This document shows, one piece after another, positions 25,714 to 35,194 of a DNA stretch of 64,000 bases. The DNA is from GM7GCV1 sp965222065. GTDB taxonomy: Bacteria; Pseudomonadota; Gammaproteobacteria; Pseudomonadales; GM7GCV1. The number at the start of each line of letters is the position of its first letter. Position 1 is the stretch's first letter. Where the stretch lies: NCBI GenBank assembly GCA_965222065.1, contig OZ244933.1:806001-870000 (forward strand). Direction: 5' to 3'. The translations under genes were made by a program, and so were the position numbers. Under the pieces are notes generated by a model. It was not told the DNA's origin. It saw only the letters and a list, made by a program, of their open reading frames with translations, and made no database searches.

Positions 25714-26781
25714 ATGTCAGCTGAGCTTTTTTATACCTTCGGACTGGCATTCGTTGTCTCATCGATAGGACTTTTCTTTCTTTGGCCTGCTGCTATTGAA
25801 TATGGTTTGGTCGATCACCCGGATCAACGCAAGCAGCACAAGGGCGAAATCCCCCTCATCGGCGGTGTATGTATTTTTCTGGGCGTTTGGGCAACACTTC
25901 TTGTGCCGGGTGTTGATCAACCCTCCAACCTGTATATCTATCTGGTTATATTGCTTCTAACAGGCGTTGCAGATGACTATTTGGGATTAAGTATTGGCAG
26001 TCGCGTCCTAATCCAGTTTTTAGTAGCCTTGGCAGTTTGCGTGGGCGACAATCACTTAATCACCTACATTGGAGATATTCTTGGAATTGGAGGTATAGGC
26101 ACATCTATTTTTGCCGTGCCCCTGACCGTTCTGGCCATTGTTACTGCCGTAAACGCATTCAACATGATCGATGGCATAGATGGCCTGGCGGGCAGTCTCG
26201 CCATAGTGACCTTCCTGTCACTTGGTGCTATTTTTTATATTTATGGCCTGCATGAAGAGCTTATTATTTGTATGGCCTTTACCGGGGCGCTTATCCCGTT
26301 TTTATTCTCAAATTTTCCACTACGGCCCTTCGTTCAAAAAATATTCCTGGGTGACGCGGGCAGCATATTGATTGGCTTTTGTATCGTCTGGCTGCTCATT
26401 GACGGTAGCCAGCCCAGTAACCCTGCTCAGCCAGAATCCAGAGCCTTTTATCCAGTCACTGCCATGTGGCTGGTTGGAGTACCTCTCCTTGATTTAATGT
26501 CCGTATCAATCCGGCGCATGCTTATGGGAAAATCACCACTCAAAGGTGACCGAAGCCATATCCATCACATACTCCAAGACAAAGGATTTAACAGCAGAAC
26601 CTGCTTGCTTATATGTGTAGCTCTTGAGCTATTACTAAGTCTGATTGGTATCACATTTGAAGTGGTTCAGATGGAAACTGCCAGCTTTATATTTTTTTGG
26701 GCTGTGTTTGCTTTTTACTTTGGTATTACCGCTCTACTGGCCCGGCAAAAGCAGCAGAGCAGTGTTTTGCAAGACACTTAA
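25714..26781 (+). CDS. wecA: UDP-GlcNAc:undecaprenyl-phosphate GlcNAc-1-P transferase family protein
   Basis: Multi-pass membrane enzyme of the MraY/WecA family that starts a glycan on undecaprenyl phosphate, releasing UMP. About eleven helices. Motifs: VDHPDQRKQHKGEIPLIGG (quoted in part as DHPDQRKQHKG), the metal-binding DDYLGLS, FNMIDGIDGLAG, FLGDAGSILIGF and the cytoplasmic histidine loop HIHHIL. 355 residues from the ATG at 25714; a promoter -10 box excludes the upstream ATG. It converges with the minus-strand polysaccharide locus, seven bases from its last gene, and probably supplies the priming step. Sugar specificity is inferred. Confidence 0.88.
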   Translation: MSAELFYTFGLAFVVSSIGLFFLWPAAIEYGLVDHPDQRKQHKGEIPLIGGVCIFLGVWATLLVPGVDQPSNLYIYLVILLLTGVADDYLGLSIGSRVLIQFLVALAVCVGDNHLITYIGDILGIGGIGTSIFAVPLTVLAIVTAVNAFNMIDGIDGLAGSLAIVTFLSLGAIFYIYGLHEELIICMAFTGALIPFLFSNFPLRPFVQKIFLGDAGSILIGFCIVWLLIDGSQPSNPAQPESRAFYPVTAMWLVGVPLLDLMSVSIRRMLMGKSPLKGDRSHIHHILQDKGFNSRTCLLICVALELLLSLIGITFEVVQMETASFIFFWAVFAFYFGITALLARQKQQSSVLQDT

Positions 26782-26788
26782 AAGACAC

Positions 26789-27841
26789 TTAAAACAAAAA
26801 AGATTTATAGGGCACGTAACACTGGTCGGCATGGTTCGCAAAGCTGAACCAGACCAATATATAGGCGGCATAGACACCAAGGGGAAAAATCTGACCGAAA
26901 TTCGCTGATTTCAAACTGGGAAAAATTGCATAAGGCAAAAGTGAAAGGGTTAATAGCTGAACCGGAAGAATATAGTAACCCAGTCGGTGCACAACAACGG
27001 TGGAGAGAGCCACCAAGGGGATGACTGCGAAGCTCATCAGGGAAAATAGTCGCATCATGCTGTATTGCTTGGGGAAAAGCTGACTCATTCTGGACTTGTA
27101 GAATTCGAACACTATTGCTGTTAACACCAACAAACCAAGCCGAAAAACGGCACCCGAAGATTCCATTTCCCCATATATTTGTTCGACATAACGGTTGCTA
27201 TAGACATCGATTCGTTCGGCAGACAGCAACAGGGCCACCGGTGCCAGCAAGGCAAAAGCGACAAGAACTCTCCAGACGGAAAACTGATGTCCAACCGCCA
27301 GAACCAATGGCAAAAACAAGACCAGGGATTGATGAAAAATACTACCTGTAAGAAGAAACGCCATTACCAGCCAGCGCTTTTTATCCATAAAACTCGCAAG
27401 TGCCAGCATTAAGAAACCAACCGCCATCATTTGACGATAGCCCGACATGGATAACTGCACGACCAGGATTGGGAACATCAGGGCGATAAAGAGTGCCGCA
27501 TTGGGGGATCTAAGTGCAAATACTCCCACGCAGGCAAAGAAAAACGCCGCCCCAAAAAAATTCAGCCAGACATAATCCAGATCCATGGATTTAACAAAGT
27601 AAGCCATCAACCAGTAACCTGGCTCATCACGCTGAAGCACTTCTTGAAATGTCTCTGCTGGAGGCAAAGACTGGAAACGCAAATAATAAGCCTGGAAGTC
27701 ACAGCCCACATCCATTCGGGTTCCGGCAAACAAGGTCAGGAAGATCAAGGAAAAAACCACATAAATCTTTTCCTGTTGCCAATTGCGTGCAAAGAAGCAG
27801 GCAATTGCAAAAAGCGCAAATATTCCTATATATAGAAACAT
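26789..27841 (-). CDS. EpsG-family (Wzy-like) polysaccharide polymerase
   Basis: 350 residues with about ten membrane helices. The N-terminal part carries RMDVGCDFQAYYLRF and EPGYWLMAYFVKSM, the pattern of the EpsG family, whose members polymerise repeat units in the Wzy-dependent pathway. It is the last gene of the locus running from 39.7 kb. With the flippase gene at 36-37 kb it supplies the two membrane steps of a Wzx/Wzy system. The repeat unit is unknown. Confidence 0.8.
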   Translation of the reverse strand: MFLYIGIFALFAIACFFARNWQQEKIYVVFSLIFLTLFAGTRMDVGCDFQAYYLRFQSLPPAETFQEVLQRDEPGYWLMAYFVKSMDLDYVWLNFFGAAFFFACVGVFALRSPNAALFIALMFPILVVQLSMSGYRQMMAVGFLMLALASFMDKKRWLVMAFLLTGSIFHQSLVLFLPLVLAVGHQFSVWRVLVAFALLAPVALLLSAERIDVYSNRYVEQIYGEMESSGAVFRLGLLVLTAIVFEFYKSRMSQLFPKQYSMMRLFSLMSFAVIPLVALSTVVVHRLGYYILPVQLLTLSLLPYAIFPSLKSANFGQIFPLGVYAAYILVWFSFANHADQCYVPYKSFLF

Positions 27842-27846
27842 CGCTG

Positions 27847-28974
27847 CTATTCCCGCCCTGCCTGATATATATCCAGATGAGTTTCCACTACAGCTTCAAT
27901 CGCATACTTTTCTTCTGCCAATTCACGGGCACGGGTTCCCATACGCGCTCGCATATCACTATCGTTAGCTAGCTGCTCCATAGCCTTTGCCAATGCCTCA
28001 TGATCACAAACAGGAACCAATATACCGGTTTCATTATTGAGTATGGCATGCCTGCAGCCAGGAACATCGGTCGTGACTGACGGACGGCCCGCAGCTGCAG
28101 CCTCAATCAACACACGAGGGAACCCCTCTCGATAGGAAGGAAGCACAACCACATGGGAAAAAGCAATCAGCTCCGGGATATCTTTAACGAATCCCATCCA
28201 TTCAACTGTGCCTTCGGTATTCCAGGTTTCCAGTTGCGCCAGGCTAAGTGAAGCCGGATTTGTCTCATCTGGCATACCAGCAAGCAAGAACCTGGCCTGA
28301 ACGCCTTTGCTTAAAAGAGTTTTTGCAGCCTGAACAAACTCCATAACTCCCTTGTCTTTCAGCATGCGACCGATCAGCACAAACACAACCGGAGCAGGAG
28401 ATTCAGGAAGAAATGGAAACCGGGTTAAATCAACACCTGATCCTGGTATCAGATGAGTTTTTTTTCTGTCTATGTAGGCAAAATCACATAACAAGTTGCG
28501 ATCATCCTCGTTTTGAAATATCACCTCAGTTGCCTGGCTTGACATAGCAAAACGAAATAAAGGGCGGTAAAGCCAGCGAGAAAACCGGGTTTTCCAGTCA
28601 TTGGCAATAAAGAAAAATCCGAGACCTGATACAGAACCAATACGCTTGCATACCCCTGCGAGTCGAGAAGCAACACCGGCCACCAGAAATGTTTTAAGCG
28701 TAATCATGTGGCAAATATCAGGACGAAAATCCCGACAAACTCTATAAACAGAACATAAAAACCGCCATTGCCCTGCCAGGCTATGATCCTCCTGGGCAAC
28801 ATCAACCGGCTCGACATCAAAACCTTTTGCTGTCAAAAACACCCTCGCCTCAGGATTTACCGGCCCCAGCACTCTTACTTGCCAACCCTCTGCCAAAACA
28901 GCAATACCAATCTCCAGGCGATGGCTGATAAAGAAATCTAGGTTATTGACCACGAATAAAAGTCTTTTTGACAA
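27847..28974 (-). CDS. GT4 family glycosyltransferase
   Basis: 375 residues with two Rossmann-like halves (GT-B fold). The C-terminal nucleotide-sugar site shows IGRMLKDKGVMEFVQA, an EGFPRVLIEAAAAGRPSV E-x7-E motif and GILVPVCDHEALA. The N-terminus VVNNLDFFISHRLEIGIAVLAEGWQV resembles pglA/wbpH-like enzymes of O-antigen loci. TTG at 28974 appears to be the start, with GGGG eight bases upstream near the deacetylase stop. Donor and acceptor sugars cannot be deduced. Confidence 0.85.
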   Translation of the reverse strand: MSKRLLFVVNNLDFFISHRLEIGIAVLAEGWQVRVLGPVNPEARVFLTAKGFDVEPVDVAQEDHSLAGQWRFLCSVYRVCRDFRPDICHMITLKTFLVAGVASRLAGVCKRIGSVSGLGFFFIANDWKTRFSRWLYRPLFRFAMSSQATEVIFQNEDDRNLLCDFAYIDRKKTHLIPGSGVDLTRFPFLPESPAPVVFVLIGRMLKDKGVMEFVQAAKTLLSKGVQARFLLAGMPDETNPASLSLAQLETWNTEGTVEWMGFVKDIPELIAFSHVVVLPSYREGFPRVLIEAAAAGRPSVTTDVPGCRHAILNNETGILVPVCDHEALAKAMEQLANDSDMRARMGTRARELAEEKYAIEAVVETHLDIYQAGRE

Positions 28975-28977
28975 ACA

Positions 28978-29955
28978 CTATCCCCCTATCATGGCCCGGG
29001 ATTTAGCTAACTCTGACATGTTCCTGTTAGGCCAGTTATAGGTTTCTTTTAGAGCCTGGTAATGAGATAGCAACTCATCCAATGTGGCAAGGTTTTGCTC
29101 GGTGTTCATACCAAAGTTATGTGGATGCCACCAAAGATGATAGAAATTGTTTTTTCTCGCCGCCTTGCTCATTTCCCACTTGATTCGCTTGGTTTGCATA
29201 CGGTTTACCGGCCCAGCATTTACATTGCATGGTCTCAAAAAACGACTGGCCACAGTATTAATCATCTGATGCGCACTTGGCAGTTTCTTTACTGAAAGGT
29301 CAGTTAAAGGCACGTATGAATCAACCAGTTTCGCAAAACGCGTCCACTGATTTTGTTTAGAGGGGCTTCGGGGACGGTATAACGCCTGTTCAGGACAACC
29401 ACGGAAGGCTTTTATTCCTGTGTCTGCCAATACCGATAGATATCGGATATCTACCTGATTGCGAGCAAAAATGTATGAGTCAAGCACAATGCCCAAATCA
29501 TTAAAAATCGCTTTTGTCGCGCGCATATCCGCCAAGAACCCTTCGCCACTGGCATAAGGCTCGAGAAGCCCGTAATGGGAAAAACTGTGAGAAGCAATCT
29601 CCTGACGGGGAGCCTGCCGCAACCCTGTCAGTATATCTGTGCCAAAATGATAGGGATCACTCTGAACATCATTTCCTACCTGAGTTTCTATGTATTCCAT
29701 TAGCTTGGGGTGCTCTGCAGCCAAGCCTGACTTTTGCAATCGATCTTGCATTTCGGATTTGTCGTGACAGAATAACAGGCCTACCGCCGCCCATGTGGCT
29801 CCCACATCATGTCGCTCAAAAAGCCTCAGCATGCCTTCAATGCCGCTGCGCGTGCCCAATATATTTGGGCCATACTCATTCATGGAGCGACTGTCGTAAA
29901 CGCCCCACATCAGCTCAAAATCGAGCGAGATGGTGAATGCACCGGAATTAGCCAT
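28978..29955 (-). CDS. Polysaccharide deacetylase family protein
   Basis: 325 residues from ATG 29955, which has GGGA eight bases upstream and overlaps the end of the ATP-grasp gene; a longer frame from 29994 adds 13 residues with no family similarity. NodB-like features: FTISLDFELMWGVYD with the catalytic Asp region, and the metal-binding SHSFSHYG near residue 130. A WWHPHNFG segment near 280 supplies another histidine. Such enzymes remove N- or O-acetyl groups from glycans; lacking a signal peptide it should act in the cytoplasm, on a lipid-linked or nucleotide-linked precursor. Confidence 0.75.
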   Translation of the reverse strand: MANSGAFTISLDFELMWGVYDSRSMNEYGPNILGTRSGIEGMLRLFERHDVGATWAAVGLLFCHDKSEMQDRLQKSGLAAEHPKLMEYIETQVGNDVQSDPYHFGTDILTGLRQAPRQEIASHSFSHYGLLEPYASGEGFLADMRATKAIFNDLGIVLDSYIFARNQVDIRYLSVLADTGIKAFRGCPEQALYRPRSPSKQNQWTRFAKLVDSYVPLTDLSVKKLPSAHQMINTVASRFLRPCNVNAGPVNRMQTKRIKWEMSKAARKNNFYHLWWHPHNFGMNTEQNLATLDELLSHYQALKETYNWPNRNMSELAKSRAMIGG

Positions 29956-31141
29956 TGTCGTTCCCAGAATAACGACGCATAAACTTGCGGCCATAGTTCA
30001 ACCATTCGCCCAACACAGGCATGGGATCATCCCGGGAGAAGACGGCCCAGCAGCGGCGCGTTCGGGAACCATAATCTTTCAGTTTTTCCGCCGGTAACAG
30101 AAAATCCCTGCCTTTTAATCCATAAAAGATTTTTGTCGCCAGATCTTTACTCCAGTATCGCCATTCTATCCCCTGCTCCTGCTTTTTCTCCGGCAATATA
30201 TCCATGCCCAACAGATCTCGTACGGTATTGAGTGCTATCTGCTTTCCTGCTGCACTGGAACAACCAAACCAGAGCGTCGGACGCGGGTTGATTTCAATTA
30301 TTTTCAACTGCTGGTCCCGTTCATCGAATTTAAACTCGGTTCCCGCAACACCCTGAAAACCCACTTTTGTCAAAAAATCCCGACTTAATTCAAGGGTATC
30401 AACAAGTGCTTCACTGCGAACCAGGGAGGCCGAGCCAAAACCGGCGGGAAACTGCCGCAATTTTCGACAAGTGAAACTTTCAGCCAATTGTCCCTGTCGA
30501 TCGAAATAGCCCCCAAAAAGTGTGATTCTTGATTCCGGTCCTGGAATAATTTCCTGCAACATCCACTGGGTATCAATCTTCCCTAGCCGACTGACATGAT
30601 GTTTTAATTCTTCGCGGTTACGCACAATCAATACTTTTTGACCCGACATATGATCACGAACCAGATGGATAAATGTGGGCTTGAGAATAAAGGGAAAACG
30701 CAGCTTGTCTTCGCCCTGTCCTAATTCCGAGCTATGCAAAGTCAAGGTTAGGGGATGTGGGACCTGATGCTCGGCACAAAGGCGAGCAAAGCTACTCTTG
30801 TCGACAATGCGCTCATAGGAGCCATCCCTGTAGGACTGCTGAAATCGATAGCTCCCTGACAGGTCACCTTCGTGACGCACTACAAATTCAATGTATTTGT
30901 CACTAGTTGGAATAAGCACGCCAGGACGATTTTCGCGCTTGGACAATTCCAGCAATTCATTTTTTAGCTGTTCTTCATCCGCTGCAAGGATCCACCCTCC
31001 TGGTTTTTCCAGGTATCTCGAGTAACCTGCAGCCAGGCGCTCTGTATCGACTGTATAGGTAGAAATGCCCGCTCGGCCCAGCTCACGAATCACGTAGAGC
31101 CCTGTGGGTGACATACCCAAAACGACAACGAAGCAATTCAT
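29948..31141 (-). CDS. ATP-grasp domain protein in polysaccharide locus
   Basis: 397 residues. N-terminal pre-ATP-grasp fold with VVLGMSPTGLYVIRELGRAGI and LIPTSDKYIEFV; central ATP-grasp with FPFILKPTFIHL, a WMLQEIIPGPESRITLFGGY strand and VAGTEFKFDERDQQLKIIEINPRPTLW with the metal-binding Glu/Asn. This is the fold of carboxylate-amine ligases (carbamoyl-phosphate synthase type). In a polysaccharide locus with uronic acid genes, amidation of a uronate or attachment of an amino acid is plausible, but the substrate is unknown. AGGAA precedes the ATG. Confidence 0.75.
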   Translation of the reverse strand: MNCFVVVLGMSPTGLYVIRELGRAGISTYTVDTERLAAGYSRYLEKPGGWILAADEEQLKNELLELSKRENRPGVLIPTSDKYIEFVVRHEGDLSGSYRFQQSYRDGSYERIVDKSSFARLCAEHQVPHPLTLTLHSSELGQGEDKLRFPFILKPTFIHLVRDHMSGQKVLIVRNREELKHHVSRLGKIDTQWMLQEIIPGPESRITLFGGYFDRQGQLAESFTCRKLRQFPAGFGSASLVRSEALVDTLELSRDFLTKVGFQGVAGTEFKFDERDQQLKIIEINPRPTLWFGCSSAAGKQIALNTVRDLLGMDILPEKKQEQGIEWRYWSKDLATKIFYGLKGRDFLLPAEKLKDYGSRTRRCWAVFSRDDPMPVLGEWLNYGRKFMRRYSGNDNG

Positions 31142-31145
31142 TTCC

Positions 31146-32246
31146 TTATGCTCCTATACCAAGACGACGGTTACGGTGGGAAATAGCCGTGTCCATAACT
31201 GCCTTGAGCTTTTGCGCCTGACCTTCAATAGAAAAACGCTCAACGACTTCCTGTCGCGCAGCACAGCCAATGTGCTCGCGAAGCTCTGATGAACTCACCA
31301 GTTCTTCCAGCGCCTGCTCCCACTCATCCTGAGCCTCTACCAAATAACCTGTTTTTTTATGTTCTATCAACTCCTGGTTATAACCAATTGCTGTGCAGAC
31401 AGGCACCACGCCTGCGGCCATATAAGTACGGGCCTTGCCTCCGGATTTTCCCTTGGACCACTTTTCCAGGGGTAATGGCATCAAACCAATATCAAACTGG
31501 ATCAATTCATCTACTTCTGTCTCAATCTGCCAGGGAATGTGCACGACGTTGGTATTTCCCATGAAAAAATCACCGCCACCAATAACGCGCATCTCCAGAT
31601 TTGTATGTTTTTCAAATAAATCTTCCAGGGCGGGCCGGATCAATTCCAGATATTTTTCTGTGGTTGGCGATCCCAGCCATCCGATAATGACTTTTTCTCT
31701 TACTGTAAAATCACGCAACGGAATACGCCGGGTATCCTCAGCCACTTCAACACAAAATGCATTTTCACAATATGGCCTGGCGCAATCAGCCAGATACTGA
31801 TTGCCCGCTGCAACGGCATCTACCATAGAAAAAATCTGCAGGGTCTTATCCGGTCGGCGCATTTTGCTGGCAAGTTGATTGTGCTTACTGTCCTTGTGAA
31901 TAAACAATGCATCATCATAGTCAAATACAGTAGCCACTCCTCGCCACTGGAGGATTTTTTCCAGTAACGGAGGACCAAACGGCAAGAGCTCGCGCTGCAT
32001 TACCACCAAATCGTATCGCCTGGCTGAAAATATAATAGTCACCCGTTTGATGACCGCCCAGAATGTATGCATGGCTTTCTTCCATGCTCCTGAGGGACTA
32101 AAGACACTTCGGTACATGGCCAGATTCATAAAGCTGGAAACATGCGCATCGACGCCCAGATCTTTTAACGCAGGTAAATATTGGTAGACTCGATAACGAC
32201 TACTAGCACCCTCGACAGGATATCGAGTCAAAAAGAGCACTTTCAC
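31146..32246 (-). CDS. Glycosyltransferase (GT-B type)
   Basis: 366 residues. N-terminus FLTRYPVEGASSRYRVYQYLPAL is common in surface polysaccharide transferases. The C-terminal half has VIIGWLGSPTTEKYL and IGLMPLPLEKWSKGKSGGKARTYMAAGVVPVC (quoted in part: KSGGKARTYMAAG) in place of a classic E-x7-E. Its ATG overlaps the preceding glycosyltransferase stop by four bases. Linkage made is unknown. Confidence 0.78.
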   Translation of the reverse strand: MKVLFLTRYPVEGASSRYRVYQYLPALKDLGVDAHVSSFMNLAMYRSVFSPSGAWKKAMHTFWAVIKRVTIIFSARRYDLVVMQRELLPFGPPLLEKILQWRGVATVFDYDDALFIHKDSKHNQLASKMRRPDKTLQIFSMVDAVAAGNQYLADCARPYCENAFCVEVAEDTRRIPLRDFTVREKVIIGWLGSPTTEKYLELIRPALEDLFEKHTNLEMRVIGGGDFFMGNTNVVHIPWQIETEVDELIQFDIGLMPLPLEKWSKGKSGGKARTYMAAGVVPVCTAIGYNQELIEHKKTGYLVEAQDEWEQALEELVSSSELREHIGCAARQEVVERFSIEGQAQKLKAVMDTAISHRNRRLGIGA

Positions 32247-33436
32247 TCGCTCAGTTCCCGATAGATTCGGTGATATTCTGCAATACCCTTTTCCAGGGAG
32301 AAATATTTCTCAGCAGTTTGGCGGCAACGTTGAGGCAATCCTTCGTCCTCAAGCAATGCAAGCATTTGCTTGCAGGCATCATCAAAAGACTGGGGAGAAA
32401 ACTCCTGGATACAAATACCCGTTTGGGTGGATTGCAAAATCTCATCCATATCGCCCACACCAGAATTGGTCAAACATGGGATGCCGCAGGCTAAAAACTC
32501 GCCGAGCTTGGTAGGTGCCGATGCTTTTTTTGAAAACAACGGCTTGATAAAAAAAAGCCCGAAATCAACTCTGCTCATATAATTGGGCACCTCATTATAT
32601 TCAACACTTCTCAAATTAATGGCGCCAGCATCAACTGAATGCTCTGCAATTTTGTCTTGAATATACTTATGTTCATTGCGATTCAGAATAAGTAAGTTTG
32701 CACCAGGCCTACTTTGAACGAGTTGTTTAAAACACTCTAATACCGCATCAAAATGATTCCAGGTCCCAACACTTCCGACAACTCCTACAGTAATTTTGCC
32801 TGACTCAGACTCAATTCTATTTTGGGGTTTAAACTTTTCCAGATTAGTACAAGTCGGTATTACTGATGCTCTTATCTCCCTGTCCTGCATGCAGGGAAAC
32901 TTTTCAAGTTCGATCACGCCTGCTTTGGTAAGAGAAACCAAGTAATCGGTATTCAAGAGCAGCCAGCGTTCAGCTCTTTTTGCACCTCGATATAACAGAC
33001 CTCCTGCCTTCCATATACCCCCATCAACCCGTTCATCAGCCCAAAAGCCGCGCATATCGAAGATAAAGCGCGTGCCACAACGTTTTTTCAAAATGGCACC
33101 CGCAGTCGCGGCGACGTAACTGCGGCAATGGACAATATCAAAAGGTTTTTTCCGTTCCAGTTGAAAGGCCTTTTTTAGCATACAACCCAGATCATATGCT
33201 GTTGCCAGCAGGGAAAAACGCTTGTGATAAGTCAGCGGATGCCAACGAATTCCAGCATCGGCCAGTTGTTTAGCCAGGGAGAGTTTTTGGTCGGTATCAG
33301 CAAAAAAGGCGGGCTTTTCAAAAGAAATCAGCTCAATATCATGACTGGAACTTAATCCCAAGAGATACTGCAGAACCTGGGACTGTCCCAGAGGCTCCAG
33401 TATCCCGGTATAGGAAATATAGAGAACCCTAGCCAT
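32243..33436 (-). CDS. Glycosyltransferase family 4-like protein
   Basis: 397 residues. GT-B layout with LYISYTGILEPLGQSQVLQYL at the start, VGVVGSVGTWNHFDAVLECF in the nucleotide half, and KKASAPTKLGEFLACGIPCLTNSGVGD replacing the classic E-x7-E motif (TKLGEFLACG core). Overlaps both neighbours by 4-8 bases, which shows tight coupling within the transferase block. Confidence 0.8.
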   Translation of the reverse strand: MARVLYISYTGILEPLGQSQVLQYLLGLSSSHDIELISFEKPAFFADTDQKLSLAKQLADAGIRWHPLTYHKRFSLLATAYDLGCMLKKAFQLERKKPFDIVHCRSYVAATAGAILKKRCGTRFIFDMRGFWADERVDGGIWKAGGLLYRGAKRAERWLLLNTDYLVSLTKAGVIELEKFPCMQDREIRASVIPTCTNLEKFKPQNRIESESGKITVGVVGSVGTWNHFDAVLECFKQLVQSRPGANLLILNRNEHKYIQDKIAEHSVDAGAINLRSVEYNEVPNYMSRVDFGLFFIKPLFSKKASAPTKLGEFLACGIPCLTNSGVGDMDEILQSTQTGICIQEFSPQSFDDACKQMLALLEDEGLPQRCRQTAEKYFSLEKGIAEYHRIYRELSE

Positions 33437-34577
33437 GGGCTTGAGATCCCCTTAACTGCTTTTGATAAGCATTGGCAAGCTTGGATGCTACCGATTTGAC
33501 GGAGAAGTTCTTCTCTACAAACTGCCGCGCCTTTTCCACTCTTTGATCCCGTTCTGTTTGTGATAATTCAGCGACTCTAAATATTGCTTCGGCAATGGAT
33601 TCTGGCTGTCTTGGCAATACAATCTCAGCAAAATCCGGTCGCACTATATCGCGAATTCCCCCTATATCGGTGACAACGACTGGCACTTCGGCAAGCATGG
33701 CTTCCGCCACTGACAAGCCGAAGCCTTCAAATACCGATGCGGTCACAAAAACATCAGCACTGGCCAGCTCTATCTGCGCCTCTTCATAAGCCATGGAACC
33801 AGCAAAAAGGATCTCCAATTGCAAAACACGAGCAAGTTCCTTCAATTCCTGATCCAGGGGGCCGCCACCAATAATCTGTAGCTGAAAACGATCGGGTTGT
33901 TTTTGATTAATCAGTGCAAAAGCCTTTAACAGGTACTCATATCCCTTTTCCGGCACCAGTCTTCCCAGAGCCAATATCTTTATCTTCTCTTTATTACTTT
34001 GTTTTGGTTTCGACAAAGAAACGGGGATAGGCAACCCATTGGGAATCAGGTCAAAGCACTCGTTTGCCAACCCTAAATTTTCTGCATAGTGCTTTGCTAC
34101 TGCAGAACTCACCGCTATGCGCCTGTTCATACAGTTTTTAACGACATGCCGGTTTAATAACTTGCGTAAATAGAAACTTAAGTTACGAGGATTACAGCCT
34201 GGCGCATAGGCCAGGTTGTGAAAAGTGATAAATTTGGGCTGCTTGATGCTCCAGTATTTACACAAGCCTGTATAAAGCCCGGCAAAAAACAGGTGGGCGT
34301 GAATAATGTCAGGCTGCCTGGCTTCAATAAAACTGGAAAGAAGACTAATATTTTTGAATAGATTCCATTTATGACCGTATCCCAGGTTGATGATCTCGGC
34401 TCCTGACTGCTCAAATTCTTTCTGCAATTCTCCGCCACCAGTTATTGGCATAACAAGCGGCTTAATATTTTGAGCTATTAGTGCAGGAACCAAATTGAGT
34501 AGTGCGCGTTCTGCGCCTCCTCGATTAAGGGTCTCGATAACATATAGCACTTCAAGTGTATTATCGAATTGCCTCAA
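33429..34577 (-). CDS. GT4 family glycosyltransferase
   Basis: 382 residues. VIETLNRGGAERALLNLVPAL at the N-terminus and, in the C-terminal half, LGRLVPEKGYEYLLKAF, ASVFEGFGLSVAEAMLAEVPVV with the E-x7-E motif, and the closing AYQK segment are classic GT4. TTG at 34577 with GGAG six bases upstream is the probable start. It follows the acyltransferase gene by 11 bases. Confidence 0.87.
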   Translation of the reverse strand: MRQFDNTLEVLYVIETLNRGGAERALLNLVPALIAQNIKPLVMPITGGGELQKEFEQSGAEIINLGYGHKWNLFKNISLLSSFIEARQPDIIHAHLFFAGLYTGLCKYWSIKQPKFITFHNLAYAPGCNPRNLSFYLRKLLNRHVVKNCMNRRIAVSSAVAKHYAENLGLANECFDLIPNGLPIPVSLSKPKQSNKEKIKILALGRLVPEKGYEYLLKAFALINQKQPDRFQLQIIGGGPLDQELKELARVLQLEILFAGSMAYEEAQIELASADVFVTASVFEGFGLSVAEAMLAEVPVVVTDIGGIRDIVRPDFAEIVLPRQPESIAEAIFRVAELSQTERDQRVEKARQFVEKNFSVKSVASKLANAYQKQLRGSQAHG

Positions 34578-34588
34578 CCCCGTCTCCT

Positions 34589-35164
34589 CTATTTATCACT
34601 TATGTTTTTGATTTTCACTGCAGGCACACCCGCATATACAAAACCAGAGCTCAGGTCCTTAGTTACAACAGCATTGGCACCCACTACCACATTGTCATCA
34701 ATAGTTATCCCGCTGCCCACAAAAGCCGAAGCCCCCAACCAGACATTATTACCAATACTCACAGGTAAAGAAGAGGCAGGCTGAGAACGAAAAGCTATCC
34801 CTGGCTTTATCCCGTGATTCTGGTCTCTTATTGATACCCGTTCAGCTATAAGCACATCATTACCAATCACAATGGATTCATTTGCCACCAACATTGCATT
34901 AGTGCCTATAAAAACATTGCTTCCAATAGTGATAATTCCGCGCTTGGCGATTAGTTGGCTACCCGCATTGATCGTGGCACCCCGATGAATCACAATCTTT
35001 CCGCCATCGGTTGCAGCTATCCGCACTTTTCCTAATAGAAGAACTTCCGGACCAAAAGTGATATTGGGATAATATAAAAGCCAGAAAATTACTTTTTGCA
35101 GTATTGAGCCAAGTTGGCGGAATGATACTTGTATTGCACGAAGGCATTTGGACAGTATATGCAT
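34589..35164 (-). CDS. Left-handed beta-helix acyltransferase
   Basis: 191 residues. Hexapeptide repeats run from about residue 55 to 175, ending with NNVWLGASAFVGSGITIDDNVVVGANAVVTKDL (core IGNNVWLGASAFVGSG), the trimeric sugar O-acetyltransferase pattern. DQNHGIKPG carries the likely catalytic histidine. Probably acetylates a sugar of the locus product. The first 45 residues are hydrophobic or basic and may associate with the membrane. Confidence 0.85.
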   Translation of the reverse strand: MHILSKCLRAIQVSFRQLGSILQKVIFWLLYYPNITFGPEVLLLGKVRIAATDGGKIVIHRGATINAGSQLIAKRGIITIGSNVFIGTNAMLVANESIVIGNDVLIAERVSIRDQNHGIKPGIAFRSQPASSLPVSIGNNVWLGASAFVGSGITIDDNVVVGANAVVTKDLSSGFVYAGVPAVKIKNISDK

Positions 35165-35194
35165 CAGGATTCAGTCTTTACCCTAATTGAAAAA

